A DNA stretch of 64,000 nucleotides from Pseudarthrobacter sp. MM222 (GTDB taxonomy: Bacteria > Actinomycetota > Actinomycetes > Actinomycetales > Micrococcaceae): contig NZ_OX352321.1 in the NCBI RefSeq assembly GCF_947090775.1, positions 3,720,001 through 3,784,000 of the forward strand. Reading direction: 5' to 3'. The notes under the pieces were generated by a model. That model was not told the DNA's origin. It saw only the letters and a program-made list of their open reading frames with translations, and ran no database searches. Numbering within the stretch: position 1 is the stretch's first letter; each line of letters begins with the position of its first letter. A program made the translations under genes and the position numbers. Shown here in pieces: positions 37,479 to 46,521 of this stretch.

Positions 37479-38399
37479 ATGACCGCTACGACCCCCACCC
37501 CGGGCACCGTCCTTCTTGCTGGTGCCACCGGCGATCTCGGCGGGCGGATTCTGCGGAACCTGGTCGCCCTGGGTGCCACCGTCCGGGTCTTGACACGCCA
37601 AAAGACCGGCATAACTCAGATTGCGCAGCTACGCGCCCAGGGTGCCGAGGTGATCCAGGCTGATTACGACGACGCGGACGGTCTTCGAAGGGCGTGCACC
37701 GGTGTTGATTGCGTGGTCTCCGCGATCAACGGCGTCGGCAGCGCAATCATCGGTGCTCAGTCGCGCTTGTTGGCGGCGGCAGCCGCGGTGGGCGTTCCCC
37801 GTTTCATCCCGTCCGATTTTTCCGTCGATTACCGAGGTATCCGGCCTCGGAGCAACCGGAACTTGCAGCTCCGGAGAGACTTCGCACAGGAACTGGACGC
37901 AACCGAAATCCGGGCCACGTCGATCCTTAACGGCGCCTTCACCGACATGCTCTCCGGGCAGGCGCCAATGATCCTGTTCTCCCGGCGCCGTGTGCTCTAC
38001 TGGTCCGACCCCGACCAGGTGCTCGACTTCACCACCAAAGACGACACGGCCACCTACACCGCCGCCGCCGCCCTCGACGAGCGGGCGCCACGTGTCCTCC
38101 AGATCGCCGGGGACCAGGTCACGGCAAGGACCCTGGCAGCCACCATGACCGAACTGACCGGCACACAATTCCGGCTCCTCTATGCGGGCAGCGTTGGTTC
38201 CCTGACTACTATGAGTCGGGCCGTCAGGGCCCTCGCGCCGGCCTCTAACGAGCCGTTCCCGCCGTGGCAGGGCATGCAGTACTTCGCGAGCATGTTCAGC
38301 GGAGACGCGAATCTGCGTTACACAAACAACGACCGGTACGGCAGCCGGGAATGGATGACCGCCCGGGACGTCCTGGCGGAGCACCGCCAGCTAAGCTGA
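37479..38399 (+). CDS. NmrA-like/atypical short-chain dehydrogenase
   Basis: This 306-aa Rossmann-fold protein starts with VLLAGATGDLGGRILRNL (GxxGxxG, NAD(P) binding). DCVVSAINGVGSAIIGAQSRLLAAAAAVG and VPRFIPSDFSVDY are typical of the NmrA/isoflavone-reductase-like group, some of which are redox sensors rather than enzymes. No Tyr-x3-Lys pair is evident. It has a GAGG ribosome binding site. The next small gene follows 68 bases later on the same strand. Confidence 0.85.
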   Translation: MTATTPTPGTVLLAGATGDLGGRILRNLVALGATVRVLTRQKTGITQIAQLRAQGAEVIQADYDDADGLRRACTGVDCVVSAINGVGSAIIGAQSRLLAAAAAVGVPRFIPSDFSVDYRGIRPRSNRNLQLRRDFAQELDATEIRATSILNGAFTDMLSGQAPMILFSRRRVLYWSDPDQVLDFTTKDDTATYTAAAALDERAPRVLQIAGDQVTARTLAATMTELTGTQFRLLYAGSVGSLTTMSRAVRALAPASNEPFPPWQGMQYFASMFSGDANLRYTNNDRYGSREWMTARDVLAEHRQLS

Positions 38400-38467
38400 C
38401 CGTGCAAACCGTCCGCGGCCGCCGGATCGGTAGGCGCAGCCACACGCGCACGTGGAAGTATTGACGA

Positions 38468-38956
38468 ATGACTACCGATAACGATGCTGCCAACAACCTT
38501 CCGGCGAACGCACCCGGCACGGAGCCCGCCGCCGAGCTCAGCCGCGAGTGGGGCCATATCGGGGCCATCATTGTCGACGCGACGTTGCAGCGCCGGCAAA
38601 ATTACCACGCAACCGTCCGGCCGCGCATTGTCGCCCTGCTAGAGGCATGGCCGGATGCCGACATCACCAGCGGATTCCGGCGGCGCCTCGATACCGGGGA
38701 ACTCTCTGAAGTTATCAGCTGGCCGTCGCCTGGCCGCCTTGCCCAGGTAGAGGACATCACGCGTGTTTTCGAAAGCCAGGGCATCGAAACAGTGGGTGAC
38801 CTCCGCGACCAACTTGGCGATCAGGCCCAGCGGGCCGTTCTCCGGGAGGCCCTGGCGGCCGTGCGCCACGTCAGTCCCAAGACGCTGGATTACTTTGACA
38901 CCCTGAGCGGAATCACAACGGGCGCGGCCGTCAAGGAACGGGAAATCGGAGAGTAA
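38468..38956 (+). CDS. Hypothetical protein with possible helix-hairpin-helix segment
   Basis: This 162-aa soluble protein has no signal peptide. The middle is helical. The segment QGIETVGDLRDQLGDQAQRAVLREALAAVRHVSPKTLDYF (split over about residues 100-140) has the leucine and glycine spacing and the VSPKTLDYF ending seen in helix-hairpin-helix DNA-glycosylase-like folds, but no catalytic residues are recognisable. I cannot assign a function. It is followed by a strong bidirectional terminator at 39109-39139. Confidence 0.6.
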   Translation: MTTDNDAANNLPANAPGTEPAAELSREWGHIGAIIVDATLQRRQNYHATVRPRIVALLEAWPDADITSGFRRRLDTGELSEVISWPSPGRLAQVEDITRVFESQGIETVGDLRDQLGDQAQRAVLREALAAVRHVSPKTLDYFDTLSGITTGAAVKEREIGE

Positions 38957-39108
38957 CCCAGGACGCTGGCGACGTGGACTTGTCCTATGGGCTATCGGAG
39001 ACAACGGTCGTTGCGACTCCCACAACTTGGGGAGAGCCGCCACGCGGACTCGGCTGCACCCCAGCTCGCCGCGGCCACGGCCTAAGCGCTACAGCACACG
39101 GTTTTTGC

Positions 39109-39139
39109 GGACGACGGCGGGAAGTCCCCGCCGTCGTCC
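39109..39139. terminator. Perfect 13-bp bidirectional terminator hairpin
   Basis: GGACGACGGCGGG at 39109-39121 pairs perfectly with CCCGCCGTCGTCC at 39127-39139 over a 5-nt loop. A T run (gttttt) lies on its left side and a T/G-rich stretch on its right, so it can stop both the plus-strand gene at 38468 and the minus-strand cluster ending at 39203. Confidence 0.75.
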
Positions 39140-39202
39140 TGTTGTTGGCACCGGTGATGTCGGTACCGTAGTTCCTTCGCGAGGCAGCTGGAGCCGCGGG
39201 CA

Positions 39203-40192
39203 TCAAACCACCGCCGTGGCATTGGCCGGTGACCCGGTTCCTCCGGTGATGTTGAGCGGCTTGATGCTGAGGAATGCGTCCCAATTGCCGGTGGTTTGCA
39301 TGTGCCGGCTGAGGGGTCCAAGCCGCCACAGTTCGCCCAGGGGCATGCCGAGTTTCGCGAGGAGTTGCTGGTGCATCATGCCGCGGTCGTTCGGGGCAGA
39401 GTGAAGGAACGGACTGTCGGGCACAGGGGGCAGGCATTCGAAGGCGAAATTGTCGGCTGCGACGAGTGCGAGTTGGTGGTCCCAGGCCCAGGCGACGAAT
39501 TCCTGTGACTGGGCAACGCCAGAGGCCCGCCGGCCATCTCTGGCCCGCTGTTTTTTCTCCAACGATAGGGCCAGGAACCACTCGCACCAGCCGGTGTGGA
39601 GCATGAGGACATCCCCCGGGCGGATGCTGAGGGACTGTGCCTCCATGGCTTCCTGGATCAGGGCGAGGCTGAGCGGTTCCCCGTTTGCGTGGTCTACGGG
39701 ATTGCCCTGGCCGGCGCGGTACCCGTGGAGGTCCACCAGCACTCCCCTGCTGACGATGGGCTTTTCTGCCCATTCCTGGATGCCCAGGTCCGGTGTGCCT
39801 TCCGTGATCCGGGCATCGGGGGTGCCGTTGTAGAAGCCGACGTCGTCCGCCCGGCGGTGCCTGAGCCCGTCGATCTGGGTGGAGCCCTGGAGGTAGTATC
39901 CGTCCACGTAATCATCCCGGTGGGCCGGGTGTGAGGAGTAGATGGTGTGGCGTGGGGCCGTGCGTCTGATCGACATTCCGGGATCGAAGGCATCGGCCGG
40001 GTAGTCCAAACCAAAGACGGCGCCGCTCCTGATGCAGTTTTTGGCCCTCAGGATGGCGTCCTGGGCGATGAAGGAAGGTGTTCCGCGGTCGGGTTCCGGA
40101 AACAGGCCCCAGGAGGTCCCGGCGAGCCCGCCCTCCCGTTCCAGAAGCCGCTCGAAGGTGGGGTAGGTCGCTGTGTCCGTGCTTTCTGTCAT
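39203..40192 (-). CDS. Cyclase-family (kynurenine-formamidase-like) metal hydrolase
   Basis: This 329-aa PF04199 cyclase/hydrolase has its metal site motif as LQGSTQIDGLRH near residues 100-112. Compared with the HxGTHxDxPxH form of classical formamidases, the first His and the second His of the motif are replaced, as in a known longer subfamily with QGSTQxD. VLVDLHGYRAG and DVLMLHTGWCEWFL are further family blocks. The family hydrolyses amide or lactone bonds of small acids. The ATG at 40192 overlaps the stop of the upstream two-helix gene by 4 bases. It is the last gene of the IclR-linked cluster. Confidence 0.85.
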   Translation of the reverse strand: MTESTDTATYPTFERLLEREGGLAGTSWGLFPEPDRGTPSFIAQDAILRAKNCIRSGAVFGLDYPADAFDPGMSIRRTAPRHTIYSSHPAHRDDYVDGYYLQGSTQIDGLRHRRADDVGFYNGTPDARITEGTPDLGIQEWAEKPIVSRGVLVDLHGYRAGQGNPVDHANGEPLSLALIQEAMEAQSLSIRPGDVLMLHTGWCEWFLALSLEKKQRARDGRRASGVAQSQEFVAWAWDHQLALVAADNFAFECLPPVPDSPFLHSAPNDRGMMHQQLLAKLGMPLGELWRLGPLSRHMQTTGNWDAFLSIKPLNITGGTGSPANATAVV

Positions 40193-40446
40193 CGCGTGGT
40201 CGCTTCCTGGGCGGCCTGGCCCTGTTTCTGGGGATGCTTGTAGCTCAGGAGGAATCCGGCGATCGCGCACACCGACGCGGCAAAGCACATCGGGGTCTTG
40301 ACCGATTGGTCAAAGAAATTCAGCCATTCGCCTTGGCCTGCGATCAGGGCGATGGCCTGGCCGGTCACGAACATCACCCCGCCCAGGAGGAGGGCTGCGA
40401 GGGTCAGGACGAAAATGACCTCGATGGCTCGTTTGATCTGCTGCAT
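40189..40446 (-). CDS. Two-helix membrane protein, possible minimal DctQ-like partner
   Basis: This 85-aa protein has two hydrophobic segments (IEVIFVLTLAALLLGGVMFVTG near 8-29 and PMCFAASVCAIAGFLLSY near 51-68). It lies directly downstream of a TRAP-type large permease gene (12-base gap) and overlaps the cyclase gene. TRAP small subunits (DctQ) normally have four helices and about 160 residues. This is half that size, so it is either a reduced small subunit or an unrelated partner. Confidence 0.7.
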   Translation of the reverse strand: MQQIKRAIEVIFVLTLAALLLGGVMFVTGQAIALIAGQGEWLNFFDQSVKTPMCFAASVCAIAGFLLSYKHPQKQGQAAQEATTR

Positions 40447-40458
40447 GGGTTGGTTCCT

Positions 40459-41796
40459 TTAGATGGGCAGGACGCCGACGATGATCAGCACGCCGATGCC
40501 CAGCAGCGGCAGGGCGTAATGGGTGAGCAGGCGGGCGAAGGTTTTGATGGGGTCCACGTCCGCGATGCCGCAGGCGACATAGAGCGGTGCGCCTCCGGGC
40601 GGGACGGCGGCTTCGCAGGAGGAGAAGACCAGCACGGCGACGGCGGCGGTGGTCGCTGGGACGCCGGCGGCAACGAGCGTGGCGACGCCGACGGTTCCGA
40701 CGGCGGCCATCGTGGCCGTCGCTGAGAGCGGCGCAGCGACGGCGATGACGATCAGCCCGATCAGGATGGCCAACAGCCAGAGGGGAAGGTTCATCTGGTT
40801 GAGCAACTCTGTCATCTGTTTCGGGAGGCCGGTGGCGGCGAGTGAGTTGGCCCCCGCGAAGGCAAATACCACGGTGACGCCGACGACGCCGAACCTCGGA
40901 GCGGATTCCTGCAGCAGCCCCCACCAGGCACGCCCGCTGTCCGGGAGCCGTTTCCTGCCCAGGAGGGCCCCCGTGATGATGAGGACCACCGGGATCCAGA
41001 CGATGACGCTGACGGACTTGGTGATGTCCCCGCCGGTCCAGTCCGACAGTGCCGTGGCTACGGCACCGGAAGTGATGATCAGCGGGATGGCCACCACGAC
41101 GAACAGCAGCAATGTCGCCCAGCCGCGGCCGAACGCCGCCCGGACGGGCAGCCGGTGCGCGGCATCCAGGGGCGCCATCCCGCTCTTGCGGATCAGCAGC
41201 CAGGTGACGATCAGCCGGTGCAAAAAGCACCACAGTCCCCCGATGAGCAGCGGCAGGAAGAGCTCGTTGACCTCTAACAGCGGCCCCACCGTGGCGGAAC
41301 CGACGAGGACGAACATCGAGGCGCTGAACGGAAACGTGATGCCCATTCCAGCGTTTCCCGCCACGAGCGTCGCCGCCGAGGGCTTGTCGAGCCGGGATTT
41401 CTCCATCCACGGGATGGTTACGGAGCCCACGGTCGCGGCGATGGCGGCCTGGTTGTGGACAACCCCGCCGAGGCCGGCGGACGCCAGGGTCGAGACCCAG
41501 GCGGGTCCGCCCCTGACGCCACCGATCAGGGAATTCAGCAGGTCGATGAGCCTGTCCAGCACCCCGGTTTTGTCCAGCAGGTATCCCATGAAGACGAAGG
41601 CCATGGTGGCGTACACGATTTCGTCCGTTACTGCGGAATACAGCGCGGCCCATCCGGTCTGTACAGCGGCGGCACCGGTGAACGGAAGCACCATAAGGAA
41701 GCCAAGGATCATGGCCTCCCCGACGCTGCGCTTGATCAGTGTTGTCCAGAGCAGAATGGTGGCGAGGTAGGCTCCAAGGGCCCAGATGCCGATCAT
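40459..41796 (-). CDS. TRAP-type transporter large permease (DctM-like)
   Basis: This 445-aa ion-transporter-superfamily membrane protein has about 11-12 hydrophobic segments. The C-terminal block SSCEAAVPPGGAPLYVACGIADVDPIK matches the conserved PP-x-G region of TRAP large subunits, and NAGMGITFPFSAS resembles the N-terminal half repeat. No DctP substrate-binding gene accompanies it. The nearby periplasmic protein is of the unrelated TctC family. It probably moves the carboxylic acid handled by this cluster or a product of it. Confidence 0.8.
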   Translation of the reverse strand: MIGIWALGAYLATILLWTTLIKRSVGEAMILGFLMVLPFTGAAAVQTGWAALYSAVTDEIVYATMAFVFMGYLLDKTGVLDRLIDLLNSLIGGVRGGPAWVSTLASAGLGGVVHNQAAIAATVGSVTIPWMEKSRLDKPSAATLVAGNAGMGITFPFSASMFVLVGSATVGPLLEVNELFLPLLIGGLWCFLHRLIVTWLLIRKSGMAPLDAAHRLPVRAAFGRGWATLLLFVVVAIPLIITSGAVATALSDWTGGDITKSVSVIVWIPVVLIITGALLGRKRLPDSGRAWWGLLQESAPRFGVVGVTVVFAFAGANSLAATGLPKQMTELLNQMNLPLWLLAILIGLIVIAVAAPLSATATMAAVGTVGVATLVAAGVPATTAAVAVLVFSSCEAAVPPGGAPLYVACGIADVDPIKTFARLLTHYALPLLGIGVLIIVGVLPI

Positions 41797-41877
41797 GCTG
41801 CCGCTCCTGACGGGGATTTCGTTGCCGGTGGAAGGTTCACCGTTATTACCTGTTCCTGATTCTGCCTGATGCCGGGA

Positions 41878-42669
41878 TCAGCGCAAGGCCGGTGCCGTCT
41901 GGTCGGCTTCCGCGGCGATGCGCGTAAGGGCTGCGGCTGAGGCAGTGGTCATTTCCGCGGGGACTCCCAGGTCCGCCGACAGGTAGCTGGCGGTATCCTG
42001 CATCTCCTTGGAGCGGCGCAGGGCGTGCTTGGCCGTCCCGGTGAGGAACCTGTCGATGACGGCCTGGCCGTCGCCGGCGAGCTGACGGGCTATCTGGGCC
42101 CGGATCCAGTCCTCCAGTCCGGCGGCGCGTCCGGCCGTGACGGCTTCGACTACCACGGAGGCCATGCCTTTCATCAGGACGCTGCGGAGGAGTTTGTGGG
42201 CCATGGCTGCCCCGGGTTCCCCGTCGGCGATTTCTACCTCGGCGCCCAGCGGGGACAGCAGGCAGGCGATGGCCTGGGCGCCCGGGCCGCTGACCATCAG
42301 CGGGGTCTTCGCTCCCTGGGTGGGGACGGGTCCAAGAATTGCGACGTCGGCGAAGAGCGCTGAGCCGGACAGCCGTCCCAGTTCCTGCATGACGTGCGGT
42401 GAGGAGGAGGTGAAGTCGGCGTAGCAGCTGCCTGGCGGCAGTACCGGCAGGCATTCCCGGGCGACGCCCCGCGCGGCGGCCGCTCCGGTGAGGACCAGAA
42501 CCACATCCGCGCCGAGGCAGGCTTCGGCCGCGGTTGCCGCCCGGTTGACGCCTGCCGGGGTGGAGGGGGCGACGGGATCAAATCCTGTGACGCTGTGGCC
42601 TGCGGCGACGAGGGCCGCCGCGTAGGTGGCCCCTGCTTCGCCGAGGCCGATGACGGTGCACGCTGTCAT
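41878..42669 (-). CDS. NAD(P)-binding dehydrogenase with DUF1932 domain
   Basis: This 263-aa protein of the 6-phosphogluconate/3-hydroxyisobutyrate dehydrogenase superfamily begins TACTVIGLGEAGATYAAALVAAG (GxGxxG). A helical C-terminal DUF1932-type domain starts near residue 180 (AGLEDWIRAQIARQ). PGAAMAHKLLRSVLMKGMAS holds the superfamily lysine. It is likely to oxidise or reduce a beta-hydroxy acid. It starts 18 bases after the RraA-family gene in the same operon, so its substrate may be the aldolase product or precursor. Confidence 0.85.
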   Translation of the reverse strand: MTACTVIGLGEAGATYAAALVAAGHSVTGFDPVAPSTPAGVNRAATAAEACLGADVVLVLTGAAAARGVARECLPVLPPGSCYADFTSSSPHVMQELGRLSGSALFADVAILGPVPTQGAKTPLMVSGPGAQAIACLLSPLGAEVEIADGEPGAAMAHKLLRSVLMKGMASVVVEAVTAGRAAGLEDWIRAQIARQLAGDGQAVIDRFLTGTAKHALRRSKEMQDTASYLSADLGVPAEMTTASAAALTRIAAEADQTAPALR

Positions 42670-42686
42670 GGTTTGTGTCTTTCTGA

Positions 42687-43316
42687 TTAGGGACGGTCAG
42701 CGATGATGGCTGCACGGCGGTCGGTTTCGTCGGCATAGACCGCTTCGGCGGCTTCGGCCACGTTCGCGGCCTGCTCCCGGGGGATGACGACGACGCCGTC
42801 AGAGTCACCGATGATGACGTCACCGGGCAGGACTGGGACGCCGCCGAAGGAGATGGGCGTTCCCAGACGGGAGGGCCCGTTCTTGTAGGGTCCCGCGGGG
42901 GTGATGGCGCGGGCGAAGACGGGCATGCCAATCTCGCCGAGGGCTTCGGCGTCGCGGGCTGCCCCGTCCAGTGCGAACCCGGCCAGGCCCAGATTGATGG
43001 CCCGCTCCCCGATGAGTTCACCCAGCAGTGCACGGGATTCGTCCCCGCCGCCGCAGACCACAATGATGTCTCCCGGGCGCGCGAGCTGCAGTGCGCGGTG
43101 GATGCCCTGGTTGTCTCCGGGACGGGTCCAGACGGTGAAGGCGGGCCCGGCGAGCCGGGCGCCGGGCCAGATCGCCTGGATGGCTGAGTCGGCGACTCCG
43201 AGCCGGTCCATGGCGTCGCCGATGTTGGCGGCGGGCAGTTTGGCGAGGCGTTCGATCACATCCCGGTCAGGGCGGGGGAAGTCTGCGTCAATGTCCTCAA
43301 GGACGGGAGTTGTCAT
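42687..43316 (-). CDS. RraA-family aldolase (HMG/CHA aldolase-like)
   Basis: This 209-aa RraA-fold protein contains LPAANIGDAMDRLGVADSAI, VVCGGGDESRALLGELI and VIIGDSDGVVVIPREQA. The GxGGxESRALLGE version of the signature and lack of the RraA-specific contacts fit 4-hydroxy-4-methyl-2-oxoglutarate/4-carboxy-4-hydroxy-2-oxoadipate aldolases, which make pyruvate. Regulators of RNase E share the fold, but the catabolic context argues against that role. It lies between tctC and the DUF1932 dehydrogenase. Confidence 0.85.
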   Translation of the reverse strand: MTTPVLEDIDADFPRPDRDVIERLAKLPAANIGDAMDRLGVADSAIQAIWPGARLAGPAFTVWTRPGDNQGIHRALQLARPGDIIVVCGGGDESRALLGELIGERAINLGLAGFALDGAARDAEALGEIGMPVFARAITPAGPYKNGPSRLGTPISFGGVPVLPGDVIIGDSDGVVVIPREQAANVAEAAEAVYADETDRRAAIIADRP

Positions 43317-43351
43317 GGTGGATTCTTCCGTAGTGTCTGGCGGGAGGAGGG

Positions 43352-44353
43352 TCAGTCTTTTTTCTGGACCAGTGGGAGGACCTTTTTGAAGTCCTCTTCC
43401 TGCCCGGCCCAGAACTGTTCGTAGTCTTTGCCGGAGAGGTAGCTGGTCTGCAGGCCGAGGTCCTTCATTTTTTGGACGACGGCCGGGTCCTCGACGGCCT
43501 TCTGGAGGGCCGCTTCGAGCTTCTTGGCGACGGCTTCGGGGAGACCGGCCGGTGCGGAGTAGCCGCGGGCGGTTCCGGCTTCCACCTCGTAGCCTGATTC
43601 CTTAAAGGTGGGAACGTCCGGAAGTGCCGGCGAACGTTCCGCAGTCATGATTCCTAGGACGCGGGCCTTGCCCTGTTTCGTCAGGTCGTTCACGTCGCTG
43701 ACGTTGGCGACGAGGATGTCGACGTGCTTTCCGAGAAATGCTGTGGTGGCTTGGGAAGCGCCCTCGGAGAAGTGCACCGGCGCGAACTCGGCGCCGGTAG
43801 TTTCCTGGATCTGGGCCAATGCGAAGTGTTCTCCGGTCTGCAGCCCGGTGGTGCTGGCGGTCATGGACTTCGGAGCGGCCTTGGCGGCGTCGAGGAGGTC
43901 TTTGAGTGTCTTGTACGGGCTGTCGGGCTGCACGGCGATCACGGCAGGGTCGATGACCTGCCGGCCGAGGGGCTGGAAGCTGCTGCGGGTGTATTTGGCG
44001 CCGCGGCTGGGATCCAGCGGCGAAACGACCACTGACGGCGAGCCGGTGGCGCCGATGGTGTAGCCGTCGGGCTTGGCGCTGGTCAGCTGCGTGTAGCCGA
44101 TCTGTCCGCCGGCGCCGGGCTTGTTGATGACCTCGACGTTGGTGCCGAGTTCTTTCTCCAGGATCGGCTGGACCAGCCGCGCTGCGGTGTCCACGGCCCC
44201 GCCGGAGGAGAAAGCTACGACAATGTCGATGGACTTGCCTTTTTTCGGGAAGTCGTCCCCGGCTGTGTTGGCGGTGCCGGCGTTGGCGCCGCAACCGGTG
44301 AGGGCGATGAGGGTTGCTGCGGCGAAGGCTGCGGCGATGCGTGTGCGGGTCAA
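43352..44353 (-). CDS. tctC: Tripartite tricarboxylate transporter substrate-binding lipoprotein
   Basis: This 333-aa extracytoplasmic binding protein of the Bug/TctC family has a lipoprotein signal, AAATLIALTGCGANAG, with Cys21 as lipidation site. KSIDIVVAFSSGGAVDTAARLVQP and NKPGAGGQIGYTQLTSAKPDGYTIG are the ligand-loop signatures. The start is TTG at 44353 with AAGGAG seven bases upstream. It is the binding partner for TctA and TctB encoded just upstream. The ligand is probably a carboxylic acid metabolised by the RraA and dehydrogenase genes. Confidence 0.93.
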   Translation of the reverse strand: MTRTRIAAAFAAATLIALTGCGANAGTANTAGDDFPKKGKSIDIVVAFSSGGAVDTAARLVQPILEKELGTNVEVINKPGAGGQIGYTQLTSAKPDGYTIGATGSPSVVVSPLDPSRGAKYTRSSFQPLGRQVIDPAVIAVQPDSPYKTLKDLLDAAKAAPKSMTASTTGLQTGEHFALAQIQETTGAEFAPVHFSEGASQATTAFLGKHVDILVANVSDVNDLTKQGKARVLGIMTAERSPALPDVPTFKESGYEVEAGTARGYSAPAGLPEAVAKKLEAALQKAVEDPAVVQKMKDLGLQTSYLSGKDYEQFWAGQEEDFKKVLPLVQKKD

Positions 44354-44408
44354 GGTTCTTCTCCTTTGAAGGGTGAAACTGTTGGTCGGTCGGGGATAGG
44401 TGGTTGGT

Positions 44409-45911
44409 TTAGGTTTCGGGGTCTTCCATGAGTGCTCTGGGCTTGCGGAGCTTGAGCAGTGGACTGCAGATGATCAGGACACCCAGACCGATCAGAACCA
44501 TGGAAATGGGGCGGTTGACGAAGATGCCGAAGTCGCCTTGGGAGATTTCCAGGGATTCACGCAGCGAGCGTTCCATCAACGGTCCGAGCACGAGAGTGAG
44601 CACCATCGGGGCGAGCGGGATATCCAGGTGCCGCAGGGCGAGGCCTAGGAGCCCGAAGCCGATCATCACGAAAACGTCGAAGACGCTGAAATTGATCGTG
44701 TAGGCGCCGATAACCATAAAGAGCAGGATCAGTGCGGTCAGAATCGATGACGGTACGCGGAGGATGGACGTCCAGAGACCGACCAGCGGAACGTTCAGGA
44801 GCAGCAACAACAGGTTGCCGATGAACAGGCTTGCGATGATTGCCCAGGCGATGTCGGAGTGGTCGGTAAAGAGGGCCGGTCCGGGGGTCAGCCCCTGCTG
44901 GAGGAAGGCTCCCATCAGCACGGCGATGGTCGGGGAGGCGGGGATGCCCAAGGTGAACAACGGGATCAGTGCGGCGTTGGCGTGAGCGTTGTTGGCTGTT
45001 TCGGGGCCGGCGACACCTTCAACGGCACCCTTGCCGAGTTCGTGGCGGTGGCGGGAGAACTTCTTTTCCGCACCGTAGGAGAGCAGGGAGGCGACGGAGC
45101 CGGTCATTCCCGGGATCAGGCCCAGGCCGAAGCCGATGCCGGTGCCGCGGGCCATGGCGGGGGCGCTGCGGCGCAAGTCCATCCGCGACGGAAGGAGGGA
45201 CCGGAGACCCGGTGCGTGCACAACGGGGGTGTGCGAGTCTTTGCGGTAGGAAAGGATTTCCGAAAGCCCGAAGACGCCGACGATGACGGCCACGAAACTG
45301 ACGCCGTCCAGGAGTCGGTCCATTCCGAAGGTGAAGCGCGGGGCTCCGGCGACCGGGTCGATGCCAACCATGGAGATCAGCAGCCCGAGGGCCCCGGAGA
45401 TCAGGGCTTTGACCATTGACTTGCCGGCGAGGGCCACAAGCAGGGAGATGCCGACGACCATCAGGGCGAAGAATTCTGGAGGTCCGATAAGCAGGCCCAG
45501 TTCGCCAAGTGGTTTGGCGGCCGCAACCAGTCCGAGGGTCGCAATGGTTCCGCCAACGAAGGATCCGACGGCGGCAATGGTCAGCGCGGCCCCGGCCTTG
45601 CCCATCTTGGTCATGGCGTAGCCGTCGATGGTGGTGATGGCCGAGGCCGCTTCCCCCGGCGTGTTGAGCAGGACGCTCGTGATCGTGCCGCCGTATTGGG
45701 TGCCGTAAAAGATGGCACAGAGCATGATGATGGAGCCCGTGGCATCGAGGTTGAGCGTAAGTGGGATGAGCAGAGCCACGCCTGCGACAGGTCCAATGCC
45801 TGGCAGTACGCCGATGATTGTTCCCAGCAGGCAGCCGCAAAAGGCAAAGATCAGGTTTTGCCACGTCATGGCGGCGGCAAAGCCGCCCAGCAGTTCGTTG
45901 AGTGTGTCCAC
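44409..45911 (-). CDS. tctA: Tripartite tricarboxylate transporter large permease
   Basis: This 500-aa membrane protein has about 12 segments. The family signature GTIIGVLPGIGPVAGVALLIPL near the N-terminus and GLIPGMTGSVASLLSYGAEK in the second half are the two pseudo-repeats, and YGTQYGGTITSVLLNTPGEA is highly conserved. I chose the GTG at 45911, 2 bases after the tctB stop. The open frame to 46289 is a shadow of tctB. With TctB and TctC it forms a secondary, proton- or sodium-driven importer. Confidence 0.93.
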   Translation of the reverse strand: MDTLNELLGGFAAAMTWQNLIFAFCGCLLGTIIGVLPGIGPVAGVALLIPLTLNLDATGSIIMLCAIFYGTQYGGTITSVLLNTPGEAASAITTIDGYAMTKMGKAGAALTIAAVGSFVGGTIATLGLVAAAKPLGELGLLIGPPEFFALMVVGISLLVALAGKSMVKALISGALGLLISMVGIDPVAGAPRFTFGMDRLLDGVSFVAVIVGVFGLSEILSYRKDSHTPVVHAPGLRSLLPSRMDLRRSAPAMARGTGIGFGLGLIPGMTGSVASLLSYGAEKKFSRHRHELGKGAVEGVAGPETANNAHANAALIPLFTLGIPASPTIAVLMGAFLQQGLTPGPALFTDHSDIAWAIIASLFIGNLLLLLLNVPLVGLWTSILRVPSSILTALILLFMVIGAYTINFSVFDVFVMIGFGLLGLALRHLDIPLAPMVLTLVLGPLMERSLRESLEISQGDFGIFVNRPISMVLIGLGVLIICSPLLKLRKPRALMEDPET

Positions 45912-45913
45912 GT

Positions 45914-46417
45914 CTAGAGTCCGATCAGGTTCAGCGGAGGGAGAGCCGAGACGGGCAGCGCCACGTTCAGGCCGTAGTTGAAGGCGTAGAAGGCGCCGAT
46001 GCTTCCGGCGAGCGCGGTGATCAGCGAGGAAATCCAGGTCCTTCGGCCGCGCACTTTCAGGTGGTACATGAGGAACAGGAACATGCTCAGCTGAAAGCCG
46101 AGGAGGTCCATGACCGCGGCGAGAATGGCGAGGCTGACGACCACGGCGAGGACCAGACCGCGGTCGGCGCCTTCGGTGGTCTCGCTGGGGTGCCGCATTT
46201 CCTGGAGCAGCCAGACGATGGACATCGAGGCGAGCACGCAGCCCATGGCGAAGGGAAAAAGTCCGGGCCCGGGGCCCAGCGACGTCCATAGTCCAAGTCC
46301 GGTCGAACTCACAAGGACGTAAACGCCCACCGCAACGAACGCGCCAATGCCCACCAGTACAGACGGAGCGACGCGGGCAGCGCGCTCGGGTTTAGTCAGT
46401 AGTGACTCCGTTGTCAT
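45914..46417 (-). CDS. tctB: Tripartite tricarboxylate transporter small membrane subunit
   Basis: This 167-aa protein has four hydrophobic segments and the TctB pattern GPGPGLFPFAMGCVLASMSIVWL in the middle. It is the first gene of the operon, with AGGA six bases before the ATG, and is divergent from the IclR regulator. The gap between them holds two similar palindromes. Confidence 0.9.
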   Translation of the reverse strand: MTTESLLTKPERAARVAPSVLVGIGAFVAVGVYVLVSSTGLGLWTSLGPGPGLFPFAMGCVLASMSIVWLLQEMRHPSETTEGADRGLVLAVVVSLAILAAVMDLLGFQLSMFLFLMYHLKVRGRRTWISSLITALAGSIGAFYAFNYGLNVALPVSALPPLNLIGL

Positions 46418-46440
46418 CGTTTCCTTCTTACGTTCCGTGG

Positions 46441-46468
46441 ATGTTCATTTCATAGAATGAAAGAACAT
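46441..46468. promoter_or_regulatory. Palindromic operator candidate 1 (IclR type)
   Basis: ATGTTCATTTCAT at 46441-46453 mirrors ATGAAAGAACAT at 46457-46468 around an AGA centre, with one extra base in the left arm. It lies 24-51 bases upstream of tctB. The core TTCATAGAATGAA recurs in a variant at 46522-46536. Confidence 0.6.
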
Positions 46469-46521
46469 TGCGTCTGAAGAAATAGTGACAGGAGACACAA
46501 AGCCTGTCAAGCGCAAGGAAC

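Noticed and set aside
40310..41653. 447-aa minus-strand frame inside the TRAP-like permease gene
   Set aside because: It is a frame-shifted shadow of the permease with low-complexity arginine/glycine content.
42687..43316. Ribonuclease E activity regulator RraA
   Set aside because: The protein shares the fold, but the transporter and dehydrogenase context and the signature residues favour a catabolic aldolase.
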